NCBI GenBank assembly: GCA_019614645.1
Contig: JABWDB010000018.1
Location: 1,364,001-1,428,000 of the forward strand
DNA length: 64,000 bases
Source of the DNA: Stratiolaelaps scimitus
Taxonomy: Eukaryota > Arthropoda > Arachnida > Mesostigmata > Laelapidae
Direction: 5' to 3'
Positions 12,440 to 23,600 of the stretch are shown piece after piece (within the stretch, counting starts at the first letter, position 1; each line of letters begins with the position of its first letter). Both the position numbers and the translations under genes were made by a program. The notes beneath the pieces were generated by a model. It searched no databases and had not been told where the DNA came from. It was given only the letters and a program-made list of their open reading frames with translations.

Positions 12440-15400
12440 ACTCCGTTCTCCCATTCAACAATTGTGTCCAGCTGCAACGTCCAAGTCGTTCTATGCCAAC
12501 GTCACACGTTCATGCAATAAGAATAATTGTATCATTATTGTTATTTTATTATTATTATTATTATCGAATAATTCCGTGGACGCGTAGATGGCGCACAGTA
12601 TTCTCGCTCTGTTCTGAGCCAGTGCGTGTGCGTTCGCGATTCTGTGTTATGGTGTCGGGCCATTGCAAATCATTCCCTATTTACGGGCGGCTGGCGACCA
12701 GGGCGCCAGCTGAAGATGTTGTCACTCGGCGTCACTTTACGGAGTGCGGAGGTCGGGGGCGTAGAAGTCACGACCGTGTAGCCACAGCTACCGCTTTTGC
12801 TTCTGCTGGTGTCGACTGTTATAGAATAAGGGCGGAGGAGCCTGGATGTGTGAAGGCGGCAGCGACGGCGGCGGCGGCGGCGGCACTGTCCTCAACCACC
12901 GGTGTTGCAGGACGGCCGTCCGCGAAACCGCACCCCGTAGAGGTCCATACAGGCATCTAGCCGAGGTCTGGCCAGAGGCCGATAGCAAGCCTCTCTTCAT
13001 TCGAGTTGGTGCGAGGGACTCGCTGTGAATGGGTCGCAGACAGTCCTACGGAACAATGCAGGCCAACTAGGGGACCGGGCGGGTCGGCCGACCGACCGGC
13101 CGACCGACGTCGTCCGAGTAACAGCAATATAGAGAAGGCTGAATAGAATGGAGAAAGTGAATGTTCGGGCGAGAGTTCGTCCGCTTCGTGGCCAAAGGGG
13201 CCAAGCCAGCCTGACCCAAGCAAGTCCCGAGAAGTCCCCATCCCTAGATGTATACACGGAGACAGTACTGCGACAACTGCCCTGGCCCGGCTATGGGTAT
13301 CAGGCCAGCAGCCAACCAATAGTGGGATGGCCGTTGCGGGGGCGGTGGAACATCAGCAGCTACAGCAGCAGCAGCAGAAGAATCGCCGCAGTCGCCGCTA
13401 CTGTACCGCACCGAACTGAACAGCACAGCGCACACACGGTTTGCTGCTGGGTGCAAGTCGTGGCCTTATCGCGCGGCCTCAGGGAGCTAAGAATGGCTGG
13501 CCCAAAAGAAGGGCGTCGGCCGGTCGCCTGTCCGGGGCAAGGGTGGTCGCTACGGCCTGTCGACTGCAAAGCGGCGAACGGATAGGGCAGGGCGCCCTCC
13601 AGGTTACGGTTTATCAAAGGCCACCAGAACACACTTCACTCCTCAGCGACGCCGGTGGCGGTGCTAGCCGAAACTATGAGCGGCGCTTGGCACTATGATG
13701 GTCGCCTTCCAGACCACTAACCTTTCCACCAGTCTGACTTCGAGAAGAGCAAGCGGCGGCAGCAGCCGGCAGATCTAACGCAACCGTCGTCGTCGCATAG
13801 AACTCAAGAGTTGACTACCACTACCGCCAGCACTGCTATTACACTACAGGACTGAACTCCCGAGGACGGTGGGCCGCTGGAGCGTCCCTTTTTATAATAC
13901 CAACGACCACCGTCTCCGCCACGCCACCTATTCGTCTGATTCCGTTAAGAGGCCAGCGACTGTCCCCCGCTGGGTACGAGGGCGCTAACCCCCCAGACAC
14001 TCAGACAGACACGAGACAGGAGTGAGGTAGACAAGGACGAGGACAGTAGTTGCATTGAACAAGAATAGACCACTTGGCTCCACCATTTGTTGTTACAGCA
14101 GGATAGCCGAACAGCCGCTTTCAGTGCGACAGCTAAAGGATAACGGGTAGATAGGTGGTTGAAGCTTGAAACATGGAATATGCAACGGGACGCGTAGAGC
14201 GCGTTTCTTCTCTGGCTGCTTGCGACCGGACAACCCCGTGGCGGGACTGACCAAGCGGGGCGTACTGACCAAGCATCAGAGGAAAGGATGGCCCCACCAC
14301 ATTCAACGTCCGATCCGTTCGTTGTAAGCTCGCACACATGAGCTAGACGTGTGGACCACGTTATCAAATTTGCAAACGCACAGAGCTCCCGCCCGCACAA
14401 AGCTTGCTGAGCTGTCTCTGCACGAGCCTGCCTACCCGTCTCGTAGGCAGACATAATAGCTGTAATACCCGGCTAGCTAACTGGTCGAGAGACTTGCATG
14501 CATCGCAAAAGGCAGACCGCAGCCACCGCCGCCACCGTTGCTTGTGCTGGTACTGCTGCTGCCGCTGCGGCCACCCACAGGGGTGCAGTTGTGGCTCTAA
14601 GTCGACACCCGACGCCGTCCGCGGCTCATGGCCACGCCAATGACAGGGATGTTAACCCGCAACGCCCTTCAACGGCCAGCCGACATCCGAGTTCTGACAC
14701 GGCCGAAGCGGCTTTCCTGACGACGGAGGCCTCTCGACGAGGCAATTATGCATTGTTAGGAGTCGTTAGCAAGCTGTCTGCTGCACTCAAAGCGACGCGG
14801 AGCGAGCTAAGCTGAGCTGAGCTAACGTGGCCAAGGGCCAAGCCAACAGTGCGCGGCGGGCCCTCGCTAACCTGTTGAAGAGATGTTAAATACGGGCGTT
14901 ATATCTCTCTGTCTCTCTCTCTCTCTACTCACTCGCTTTTACTTTCTCCCGCACGTCGCCGCAAGGGCGCGTGCCTACCCTCGAGCTTGGCTCGACCCGG
15001 TCAGTGTATCCTTACGAGTAGTCCCTTGAGAGTTGGTTACAGAGCTAGAGAGTTCGGGGCTGTTGGCACAACGAATTGTGTACCGAGCAGCAAGGGCCGC
15101 TCTCGCTCATTCGAGTCGAGCTGTGTCCGTGTACTCGGAGGCACGCTGGGGCCGAAGGGACGTCTCTCTCTCGGCAAACAATGGATACGCTTGCTTGGTC
15201 CACCTATGCAATACTGCTCAGTGCATAGGTGCGGAAGGAAGATTTTCACCAGATAGCTGCAGCAAGGTCTCAGTGGCCACCTTGACTAGTATCATTGTTC
15301 ACGAAGGCTGAACTGTTACCTCCATAGGCAGGGGGGGCTAAGAGCCGTTCATTGCTAAAGAACTATTCGCTCGGAGACGATGATGAAATTCGCCATATGC

Positions 15401-17531
15401 ATACATACTTGAAGACGTTGTCTTTCTCTCTCGCTTTCTCGCTCGCTCTCTCTCTCTCCCCCTCATTTTCCTAGCAGAGAACTCAGTGGGGCTGTATCTA
15501 ACGGAAACGCTCTCCTCGCGATGTTGATATTCTGCATGGAGTGGGGTTCTCGTCATCAAAGTGTGAATGTCAGCTCTCTCTTTCATGGATTGTCCCGGGT
15601 TGTCACCTGCCCGGTGTTCGTCCCGGATGAGGACGAAGCTACCTGTAATGTCTATCCCTGATAATGATGCACCCACCCTCATAATATCACTATACATGCA
15701 TTTCCTGCCTGGCTGCGATCCAACAAAATAAACGGTGCACGCGCGCAAAAACCGTCCCTTGTCGGTGTTCAGTTGAAAACAGTTGCAATTCGATCGGGCC
15801 CGCCTTCGGACAAAGCCAGTTACACACATACGCTATTGCTTGCACAGTCACATGCATTAGATATTGTACATGTACAGACTAGGCGGGTTCGGTTGCATTG
15901 TACGAATCGCGTCGTGCGGTTAAGTTCCTTTGAGCCTCCCACCCTCCCGTCAGCCGTTGGCTCGTCTGAACAACGACGCGTGCTAGTCACACACACCACG
16001 CTCAGGGCATCACCCGATATTAGATTAGTAACAGTCAGTACTTACTCACTACTTGATCATCGGCAGCGGCTGACTCGGTTCCTGTCGACCTGCGGATCTC
16101 ACTCTCAAGGCACGTAAGACCACCATGCAGTATAGGCGTTTCTCCCATAGCCACCCCGGGGGTTGTGGGGGTGCGCTCTTCCTCCTGCCCGCGAACGATA
16201 ACGTGAATGCAAGAAGGAAGCCCAACACAGAGCTGATCGCGACGCATACGATGCTGCAGAGTCAAGACACACACGGCAGAACATATCGCTCCGCAGTGCA
16301 GTCCAGAGATCCCCTGCTAACGCGAGCACACACACATCTCTACCAGGGGGCTGTGGTCCTCGGCGGTAGCATTGCAAGCGGCTATTTGGGGGGTGGTGGT
16401 TTCCTTCTGCGCGAGTTGAAAAAAATGCGAACGTTGGCCAGCTAGCCAGCCAGCCAGCATGCACTGCACAAGCATGCTACGAGGCCTACCGCCTATGAGC
16501 TACAACGTACCGCGTGTTGCAAGAGTACTTGCCTCGTTTCGGTGGCTTGCTCGTTGCCCTAGGCCCAGCTGGGCCGGACCGAACTCCTCGGCCTGTTGGT
16601 CAGCTCCTCGCTGCTACTGCTGCTGTTGCTGTTACAGTAGCAGTCGAATGGAAGCGTGATCCTCCCAGCTAGGTTTTCCCACTTTCATCGTTTTCTTCTT
16701 CACCTCGTCGTCATTCTCGCCCTCTCTCGTTGCCTTGCGTTCGCTTTTTTTTCTCCCGTGCCATCGCTGTCGACCATGGCCCCCCTGTCCCCGGTGTGTA
16801 TGTGCTCGGTCACCTTCATAGGGCCACCGCCACCGTCTGAGAGGGCAGGAGCTAACGGCAGGAGGCATAAGGAACCGGTGCTCCATCATCGGCCCGCTCT
16901 GTTCTGCTCTAGTCCATCGTGCAATTCACTGATAGACCGGCACCGGGAGCTGCTGCTGCTGCTACTGCTTCGCGCTCGTCCACCGACCAACTCCATCCGA
17001 TGTCCATACAAGCAAATACAGGGCATGTCCCCGTTGATCCTTCCGCCTCTCTCTCCCTTCTCTCGCTCTCTCTCTCTGGTGGGCGCGCGCGCGCACAGAA
17101 TCTCACCTTCTCGTTGGGTTGGACGCGGGCCAACATGAAACCACGAACAACTAAGTCACCTCTCGATTTATGCAACATACTCTAAATCATTTGCACGTCA
17201 CCATAGCCATTAGGCGGACGAGAAGGATAAGTCTTTGGGTGGCGGCTGCGAGCGGCTTATCTTCGTAGAGCATCGTACCTCTGCCCTGGCGAGTTAGTAA
17301 ATATTCATTCAGTCGACCGTCGATAGCTGACACGGGATAGATCTGATGAAGATAACTGTCTGGGGCTGTATCCAACGAATATATATATATATACATGTAT
17401 TTAGGCATTTTTACACGTGTTTTGTCCCTGGAGGGCATATGATACATTTTAAAGGTATTAGCTGTGAAGTCTACCAATTTCGGGAAAGTTCAATACATTA
17501 CCTTTCCATAACGAAATCCCAGAATATATTA
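12440..17531. other. Non-coding segment between the SINE and the mariner
   Basis: Holds TTA triplets at about 12,540-12,563, GCG/GCA triplets at 12,856-12,885 and 13,360-13,378, a GC-rich near-palindrome (CGGCCGACCGACCGGCCG) near 13,086-13,103, and CT-rich tracts at 14,905-14,925 and 15,420-15,460. No conserved coding sequence is recognised. Confidence 0.6.
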
Positions 17532-17554
17532 GGTAGTCCCCAGCAAACTGTCGC
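17532..17554 (+). repeat. Mariner left terminal inverted repeat
   Basis: These 23 bases are the exact reverse complement of 18,788-18,810 and directly follow a TA dinucleotide. Confidence 0.95.
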
Positions 17555-17615
17555 CTCTTTAAATGCCAATAACTTTTGAACTAAACGAGTTAGAACAAAG
17601 ATCTTTTAGTATGAG

Positions 17616-18668
17616 TTAGAGGTACTCTCCAGCTTTATTGACACACCGATTCCAGCGCTCTGGGAGTTTTGAAATAGCCAAATATTTACCATTTGCGTTT
17701 CCATATATAATTTCGTTATCTATTGCTTTTGTGAGTAACTCGACGGTTGCATATGGAACCCCACCTATTGCCCTTTTTAATGCATGGAAACAACCATAAT
17801 CACATGGGCTTAAATCAGGAGAATATGGGGGTTGATGCCATTGCTCAATATTGTGCCCCTCCATCCAGGTCGTAATTTCAGCAGTGCGGTGAGGTCTTGC
17901 GTTGTCGTCGAGTAACCACACTCGGTGCTGTCGATCCCCACGCCATTTGTTCATCAATCCTTTCAAGAAGCCGAGATATCGGGAAGCATTGAGTTTTTCG
18001 TTTGCCGCTAATATTTCGTAATAGCAAACACCCTTGATATCCAGAGCGAGTATAATCAACACATTTCGTCCGAATCTATTTGGCACTGCCACAGACGCCG
18101 CCACTACACCTTGTCGGAGCCACTGTTTTGCTTGGTCCTTCTCAGGGGGTCTATGCAGGCTAACCCATGTCTCGTCTATCGACACGGTGTGCTCTAAGCG
18201 ACTGGTTTGTTGCGTATAAGTATTCAAATTAGATGTCGAACACTCCACACGCATTTTCATTTGGTCAGCACTCAGTTTATAGGAAACCCATTTTTCATTG
18301 ATTTTCTTTTTCTTCAGTATATTGGTGATAATTCTATAACACGTCGTCAGAAGAATCAAAGTTTCAGCCGACAAAGACTCCATGGACCAAGCTCTAGTTT
18401 GCTCAAAGGCTGCCTTGATTCTGTCAATCCGATCGTCCCTTGTCGCACCTGATTTGTGGTCCCCACCTCGATGGTCATCGGTGTCCATATCTCCACTGTT
18501 AAATCGCTCGCACCAACGTTGCACCGTTCGCAGGCATAAGGCAGACCCGCCGTACGCGTTCACTAATTGTCGATGGATTTCAGCTGGAGGGTGTTTTTGG
18601 AGAAACAAAAACTTGATGATTTCCCGTTGATTTTTGGGGGAATTTGAACTTTTTGCTGCAGCGTCCAT
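17616..18668 (-). CDS. Mariner transposase (DD34D), 350 aa
   Basis: This is the cut-and-paste transposase for the surrounding element; it would bind the inverted ends and move the DNA by a DDD-type nuclease. I chose the ATG at 18,668 (MDAAAKSSNS), giving 350 residues, close to the usual 345 or so. An upstream in-frame ATG at 18,749 would add 27 residues that do not look like the family. The N-terminal helix-turn-helix region includes NQREIIKFLFLQKHPPAEIH and LRTVQRWCERFNSGD. The linker motif reads KWVSYKLSADQ. The catalytic aspartates lie in SIDETWV (residue 165), DDNARPH (255) and YSPDLSPCDY (290), with exactly 34 residues between the last two, which is diagnostic of mariner. The usual His before DNARPH is Asp. 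There is no internal stop or frameshift, so it may be young or active. The stop is TAA at 17,616-17,618. Confidence 0.93.
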   Translation of the reverse strand: MDAAAKSSNSPKNQREIIKFLFLQKHPPAEIHRQLVNAYGGSALCLRTVQRWCERFNSGDMDTDDHRGGDHKSGATRDDRIDRIKAAFEQTRAWSMESLSAETLILLTTCYRIITNILKKKKINEKWVSYKLSADQMKMRVECSTSNLNTYTQQTSRLEHTVSIDETWVSLHRPPEKDQAKQWLRQGVVAASVAVPNRFGRNVLIILALDIKGVCYYEILAANEKLNASRYLGFLKGLMNKWRGDRQHRVWLLDDNARPHRTAEITTWMEGHNIEQWHQPPYSPDLSPCDYGCFHALKRAIGGVPYATVELLTKAIDNEIIYGNANGKYLAISKLPERWNRCVNKAGEYL

Positions 18669-18787
18669 CTTTCTGATCGTATCGAAACCACTCAGTGTTC
18701 GAAAGATAGCCACGTTCCTACCGCGTGCCCACTCCAAAAATGAACGCATTGTGTGGCGTAGTTCGGGCTGTGCGCCATCCGAAAGGC

Positions 18788-18809
18788 GCGACAGTTTGCT
18801 GGGGACTAC

Positions 18810-18810
<1 letters not shown>
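18788..18810 (-). repeat. Mariner right terminal inverted repeat
   Basis: This is the exact reverse complement of 17,532-17,554, followed by the duplicated TA and then a (TA)n tract. Confidence 0.95.

Positions 18811-18812
<2 letters not shown>

Positions 18813-18842
<30 letters not shown>
18813..18842. repeat. (AT)n tract abutting the mariner
   Basis: About 30 bases of AT directly after the element's TA duplication. The insertion probably used this microsatellite as its TA target. Confidence 0.9.
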
Positions 18843-18844
<2 letters not shown>

Positions 18845-20664
18845 CACAGTTAATAGGTATATCTATGCACTTCCTGGAAACCTGTCTGCACGCAGTTGGT
18901 GCAAACCATCTATCTAACTACAGCCAAAAATTCTACTATCTAGATCTCCGCTAGATTGAGCACAGCTTAAGCTTAGTTGTGAGCGAACGACACCGGAAGT
19001 GACAAAGATGAAGTCAAATGCCATTTGTGCCCTAACAACGATATGTTCAAGTAGACAAGAGTGGCCTCCCCGCCCCGCAGGCTGCCACAAATTGAACAGA
19101 GAAAGGCTGTGATTAATGGTGATTTTGTTTAATTCACTCGACCGCGAAACACAAAGCCTTTCATATGGGACACATTTCGACGGTGATCGTATCTTTTTTT
19201 TGTTGCCAGCCACTTCGAGATTACCGTAGGTCTTCTATCGATGCAAGACGATCGCTGCTCGACAAAAGTAAGCTGAACCCTTATTTATTTTGATTGACAT
19301 CGTCACAATCGATGACGCTCATACAACAGTGCCGTGCCGGTGATCGGTGATCATCAGCTCGCCGCATTGACGAGTTCTCGGAAGTTCCACAACAGACGGA
19401 TGCGCGGTCCGATCCGACCTGTCGCCGCCGTTCGATGATCGGTAGACCCCTTGATCGATGTGCGCGCTCGCAACATGGCGACACTACTCGTTCTACACGT
19501 ACTATACGTCTGGGAGCGTTGTGTACGTCTCGTCGACAATGCGATGCATGTCGCAGCAGATCCAGCACATGGACATTATGGTCTCGTGCAGTGGTCGGCG
19601 GCTAACGTACTGGAAGCAGACACCTTAATTTTCTCTATTGCAATGTGTATTATCGGCTGATACCACTACTACTGCTACTGCTGCTACGATTATAATAATG
19701 AAAGAACGCCACCAATGGCCGTGCCACAATGGAGCCACCTGTCCCGTACCCTTGAAGACCTCGTGACCCACGACCTCTTCGTCTTATCGAAGGTCAAGCG
19801 AAGGACACAACCTCTGATCTATCGGGAGTTCCCGACGTCACGAACAGCGCCGGTAGCTGGGTCAGTGGTGGCGTGTGGCTGCGACAGTCGCTCACTCGAC
19901 GACTACGATATAACAACGGAACATCGAGACCGAGGGGGTCTCCAACGACAAGAACAACAACAATAGCAGAAAACAACATGTAAACAACATCAGTGGCGCA
20001 TACATATATATATACATATATATTACGTAACTGTGTTTTTTCTTTGCGTTACTCCTCTTAAACTGTCACGTTTATGTTCGTATTTACTACACACAGACCC
20101 ACACACACACACACACACACAAACAGACATCGAAGGACCTCCTCTCCGCTGGTACTCAACCATAGTACGGCTTCACCTTATACAAACATGCGAGGCTGCA
20201 TAATAGCAATAATACTTATAATAATACAATAATATTTTAATATCAATTATAATATCAATAGTAACAATAATGATTGTAGTTAATATCATTTCCTAACAAC
20301 TTTGCACTATATTCCGTTCAACTTGCCCGTTGAGCTTGCACACAATAATAATAATAATGACAATAATAATAACAAATATCATTACAGTGCCATTACAATC
20401 GTCTCAGCGGGGGCACAGACTCAATTTCAGGATATCCGATCTGTATCGGCCGCCCCTTCAAGCATTATTAGGTATCACATCATAGTTCGTCAATTTCGAC
20501 GTTCGTTCCAGCTGACTGAGTTTCACCCCACCCCCCATTGAACCCCCGTCCCCCGCGCCGGGCGCCCCATCTCGCTACGCCTCTATCCATATTTCTGTCT
20601 CTCTTCCTCTGATTCGGAGTTCGCCTAAGCCTCGCGTATCTCGCAATATCTCTCTCACTTGCAC

Positions 20665-20695
<31 letters not shown>

Positions 20696-23600
20696 CGTGT
20701 AGCAAGGAGTGCATGACACCGGGGGGTGGTGATTCAAATGGCGACGAACGTCTCAGACGAAACGGGTGAGGACGGCGCCGAGAGCGTTTCCTCGAAACCG
20801 TTCGCTCATTCGGCAATTTGAACTCAACTAGATGACTCGGCCGCCGCCACCGCCGCCTCCCCCCTCTCGTATCGCCGCTTGAAAGAAAAGACTTCACACA
20901 AAACGGGCGTGGGAGATGACTGTCTCTGCCTGAGAGACGACACAACGAGCGCGTGGTCGCTGCTTCAAGTCGGAGGCGGACGCGAACTTCGTTCGTTGCC
21001 AGCGCCACAGACCGAGTGTGCTATTCAATGGAAATCGATGAGCCTCCGACCGCTTCTTGTACGTCCTGCTCATCTTTGGCGATCTTGCCCCTGAACCCCT
21101 CCTCGACATCATTTGCGCTTCAACAATTTGACTCTCTTTCTCTGTCTCTCTCTAACAGTTGAAGTCGTAGTGGCGCGTCAGTGGCAGCAGCCATAGGACC
21201 CGTCTGCTCGTACTCCCTTTCAACGTCGTTTTAGCCACAGCTGAGGTCTGCTTTGGGCTCTCAGTTACCGCTATCTCGCGAGAACCCAGCCGGCTTCTCG
21301 CCGTCGTAGTGTGAACCCGTGCGGCCGTGAGAGCAGCGAAAAATCCGTGGCGCTTCTCCTTAACTACAGCCGAAACCGGAGGATCGCTCCGGCCGTGTTC
21401 GTGTTCATCTCGTCCTGGGACAACAGCAGATAAGCCCCACGGAGTAGCCACGTTCACTACGTTTCGTGTCGCCTAGCTTCCAGATCGGCCGGCGCCCCGA
21501 GACTGCCGTAATCTCGTCGCGGACGAAGGCGGAGTCTGCCGCCGGGCCCACGCCCCCTTGAGCTCACGGGCCTTTCAAAGGGGAGCAGATCCCTGCCAAC
21601 CGCCTTCCTCGCACTTCAGTCCTCACATACCTCAGCTCTCCCGCCCTCTCCCGCCCGCTCCGGTGGCCCCAACTCTTCCCTCGGAGTTTCCGTGTCCGCT
21701 CCACTCGGCACTCAACATACACACACACAGCCACCCACCTAGCCACCCACACATGGGCACTCACCCAGTCACAGACACTCACTAGCTCACCTGACGCCTT
21801 CACCGATCTGCTCCGAATGGCTGGCCGGCCGGCCGCCTCAGTGGCTCTTGGCGGTACGAGCGCAGGCAGGAGGACTAGCTCCGCCGCCATCTGCCCGACT
21901 CGAGTTCGCTGTTGCCCGGCGGCCAAAAGCACCGATGCTCATCAATTTCACTTGAACACACGCCGGCTGGTTTCGGCCGTCGCTGCGCTGAAAGCAGCTA
22001 CGCGCGCGCGCGCGAAAAGATGCCTCCGTAGACGTCAGCTTTGAGGCGAGAGACAGTTGGCGATCGCTGCGTTTATTATAAATAGTGCTATACTAATGCT
22101 AAAGCTCCAGGATGAATGCGTCGGCGGAAGCGAATCGACTCATCGCTGTACAGGATATGCGATCTATCTTGGTGTCAAATTATGTCACCGATTCGTATTA
22201 AGTCGAAGCTAAGTTGTCTGTTGCCGCGCACTCGTGACACTCCACAGTGAAGACGCTACGTATTATGAAATGTCAATTTTCGGAATGGGCATAACGATAT
22301 AAAATTATTATATATATATATATATATATTATTAATAAAATAGTAATGTAATATTAATTCTTCGCGGGAGCTGTGTTTCAGCTCGCAGGCGGGGCCTATC
22401 GCCTCGCCGACACATTTATGTATATATATATATATATATACATAAGTATGAGATACGTTCTACAACGAATTGGATGCGTAAGAACATAATTTGTGGTCAG
22501 ACGATAGCCACTTGACGATCGCCAGCAACCGGGCCAGAGGCAGCAATCAGTTGGCGGGTGCAATGATTTATTTCCATTGGCTGTGGCAACCGAATGAGAA
22601 TAATAATAATAATAATAATAATAGTAATTGACGATACAGCCAACAAAACACGAACGACAGTAGCTCCAGCTTCAGTCATCGGGAGTGGCCGATGCGTGGT
22701 CAGCGTCGCCTGCGGCCACGGCCGTGTTACTCCTGACACGAAACTCTGGACAGAGAAAATGGCCGACCCCACCCAAAGGCCCGTAGAAGTCGAGCGAGGG
22801 CCTGCCGCCGCCGCCGCCGCCGCCGCCACTGCCACAAATACTACGCCTGCTGTTGTGACCGTTTGCTGCTGCTGCTGCTGCTGCTACTGCTGGTACGGGC
22901 CGCCTCGAAGGCGGCTCGGTTCGATTGGTCCTCGTGGTCTGTCGCTTGGCATCGCGGTCGCTTGGTGCCTGCTGCTGATTTGCACTTTGAAGCCGCTGCT
23001 GCAGGGGACAGAGCCCGGCCACTGCGGACAGCCACAATCACCGTTTACTACTGTAGCGATAGAAGTTGAAACAGGAGGGGAATAATGTTAACGCTGACAC
23101 ACCCAACAACGATAATTCGACTGGAACAACAGCAGCAGCAGCAACGGCGGCGCCAACAGCTACCCTTCATCGAGAAACACGCCCGCAAGGCAGGACACCT
23201 GGCTGCCGGAAATCTACAATAAATAGCCGAGCAAAACAATCAACAAATCGACGATTGATACATATTACACGAAGTGATCTCTCGACTGATAGCGATTTGT
23301 TACTGGTGGCACAAGCACACCAAGGGGCGGGGCAGCTCGAAATATTGCCGGTCGCACTGTAATTGGCGTCATCGTGATCGCCGCCGCCGCCGCTGCCGCC
23401 ACCACCAGAGCCAATGAACACAGTCAACGTCGCAACACCTCGGCCATTACGAGGTGTCATAAAGCGGGATCAGTCTGAGCACGCCCCATCACAACGTCGA
23501 GTAGTAGTCCTTCATGTATTACATCTATTGTTACTGTTTTTGTTGTTGTTGTTATTTTCGAGAACAGGTGGGAGAGGGATGTAAACATTTTGGGCGGAGC

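Larger units (their letters stand above)
17532..18810 (-). mobile_element. Mariner-family DNA transposon, apparently full length
   Basis: The element is 1,279 bp with perfect 23-bp terminal inverted repeats beginning GGTAGTCCCCAGCAAACTGT, at 17,532-17,554 and 18,788-18,810. It is flanked by the TA duplication (17,530-17,531 and 18,811-18,812) that mariner/Tc1 elements make on insertion. One long transposase gene fills the inside on the minus strand. The right flank is a (TA)n microsatellite (18,813-18,842), which is a natural target. Size, ends and coding capacity all match a complete mariner. It lies antisense to svp, inside the presumed svp intron. Confidence 0.95.
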
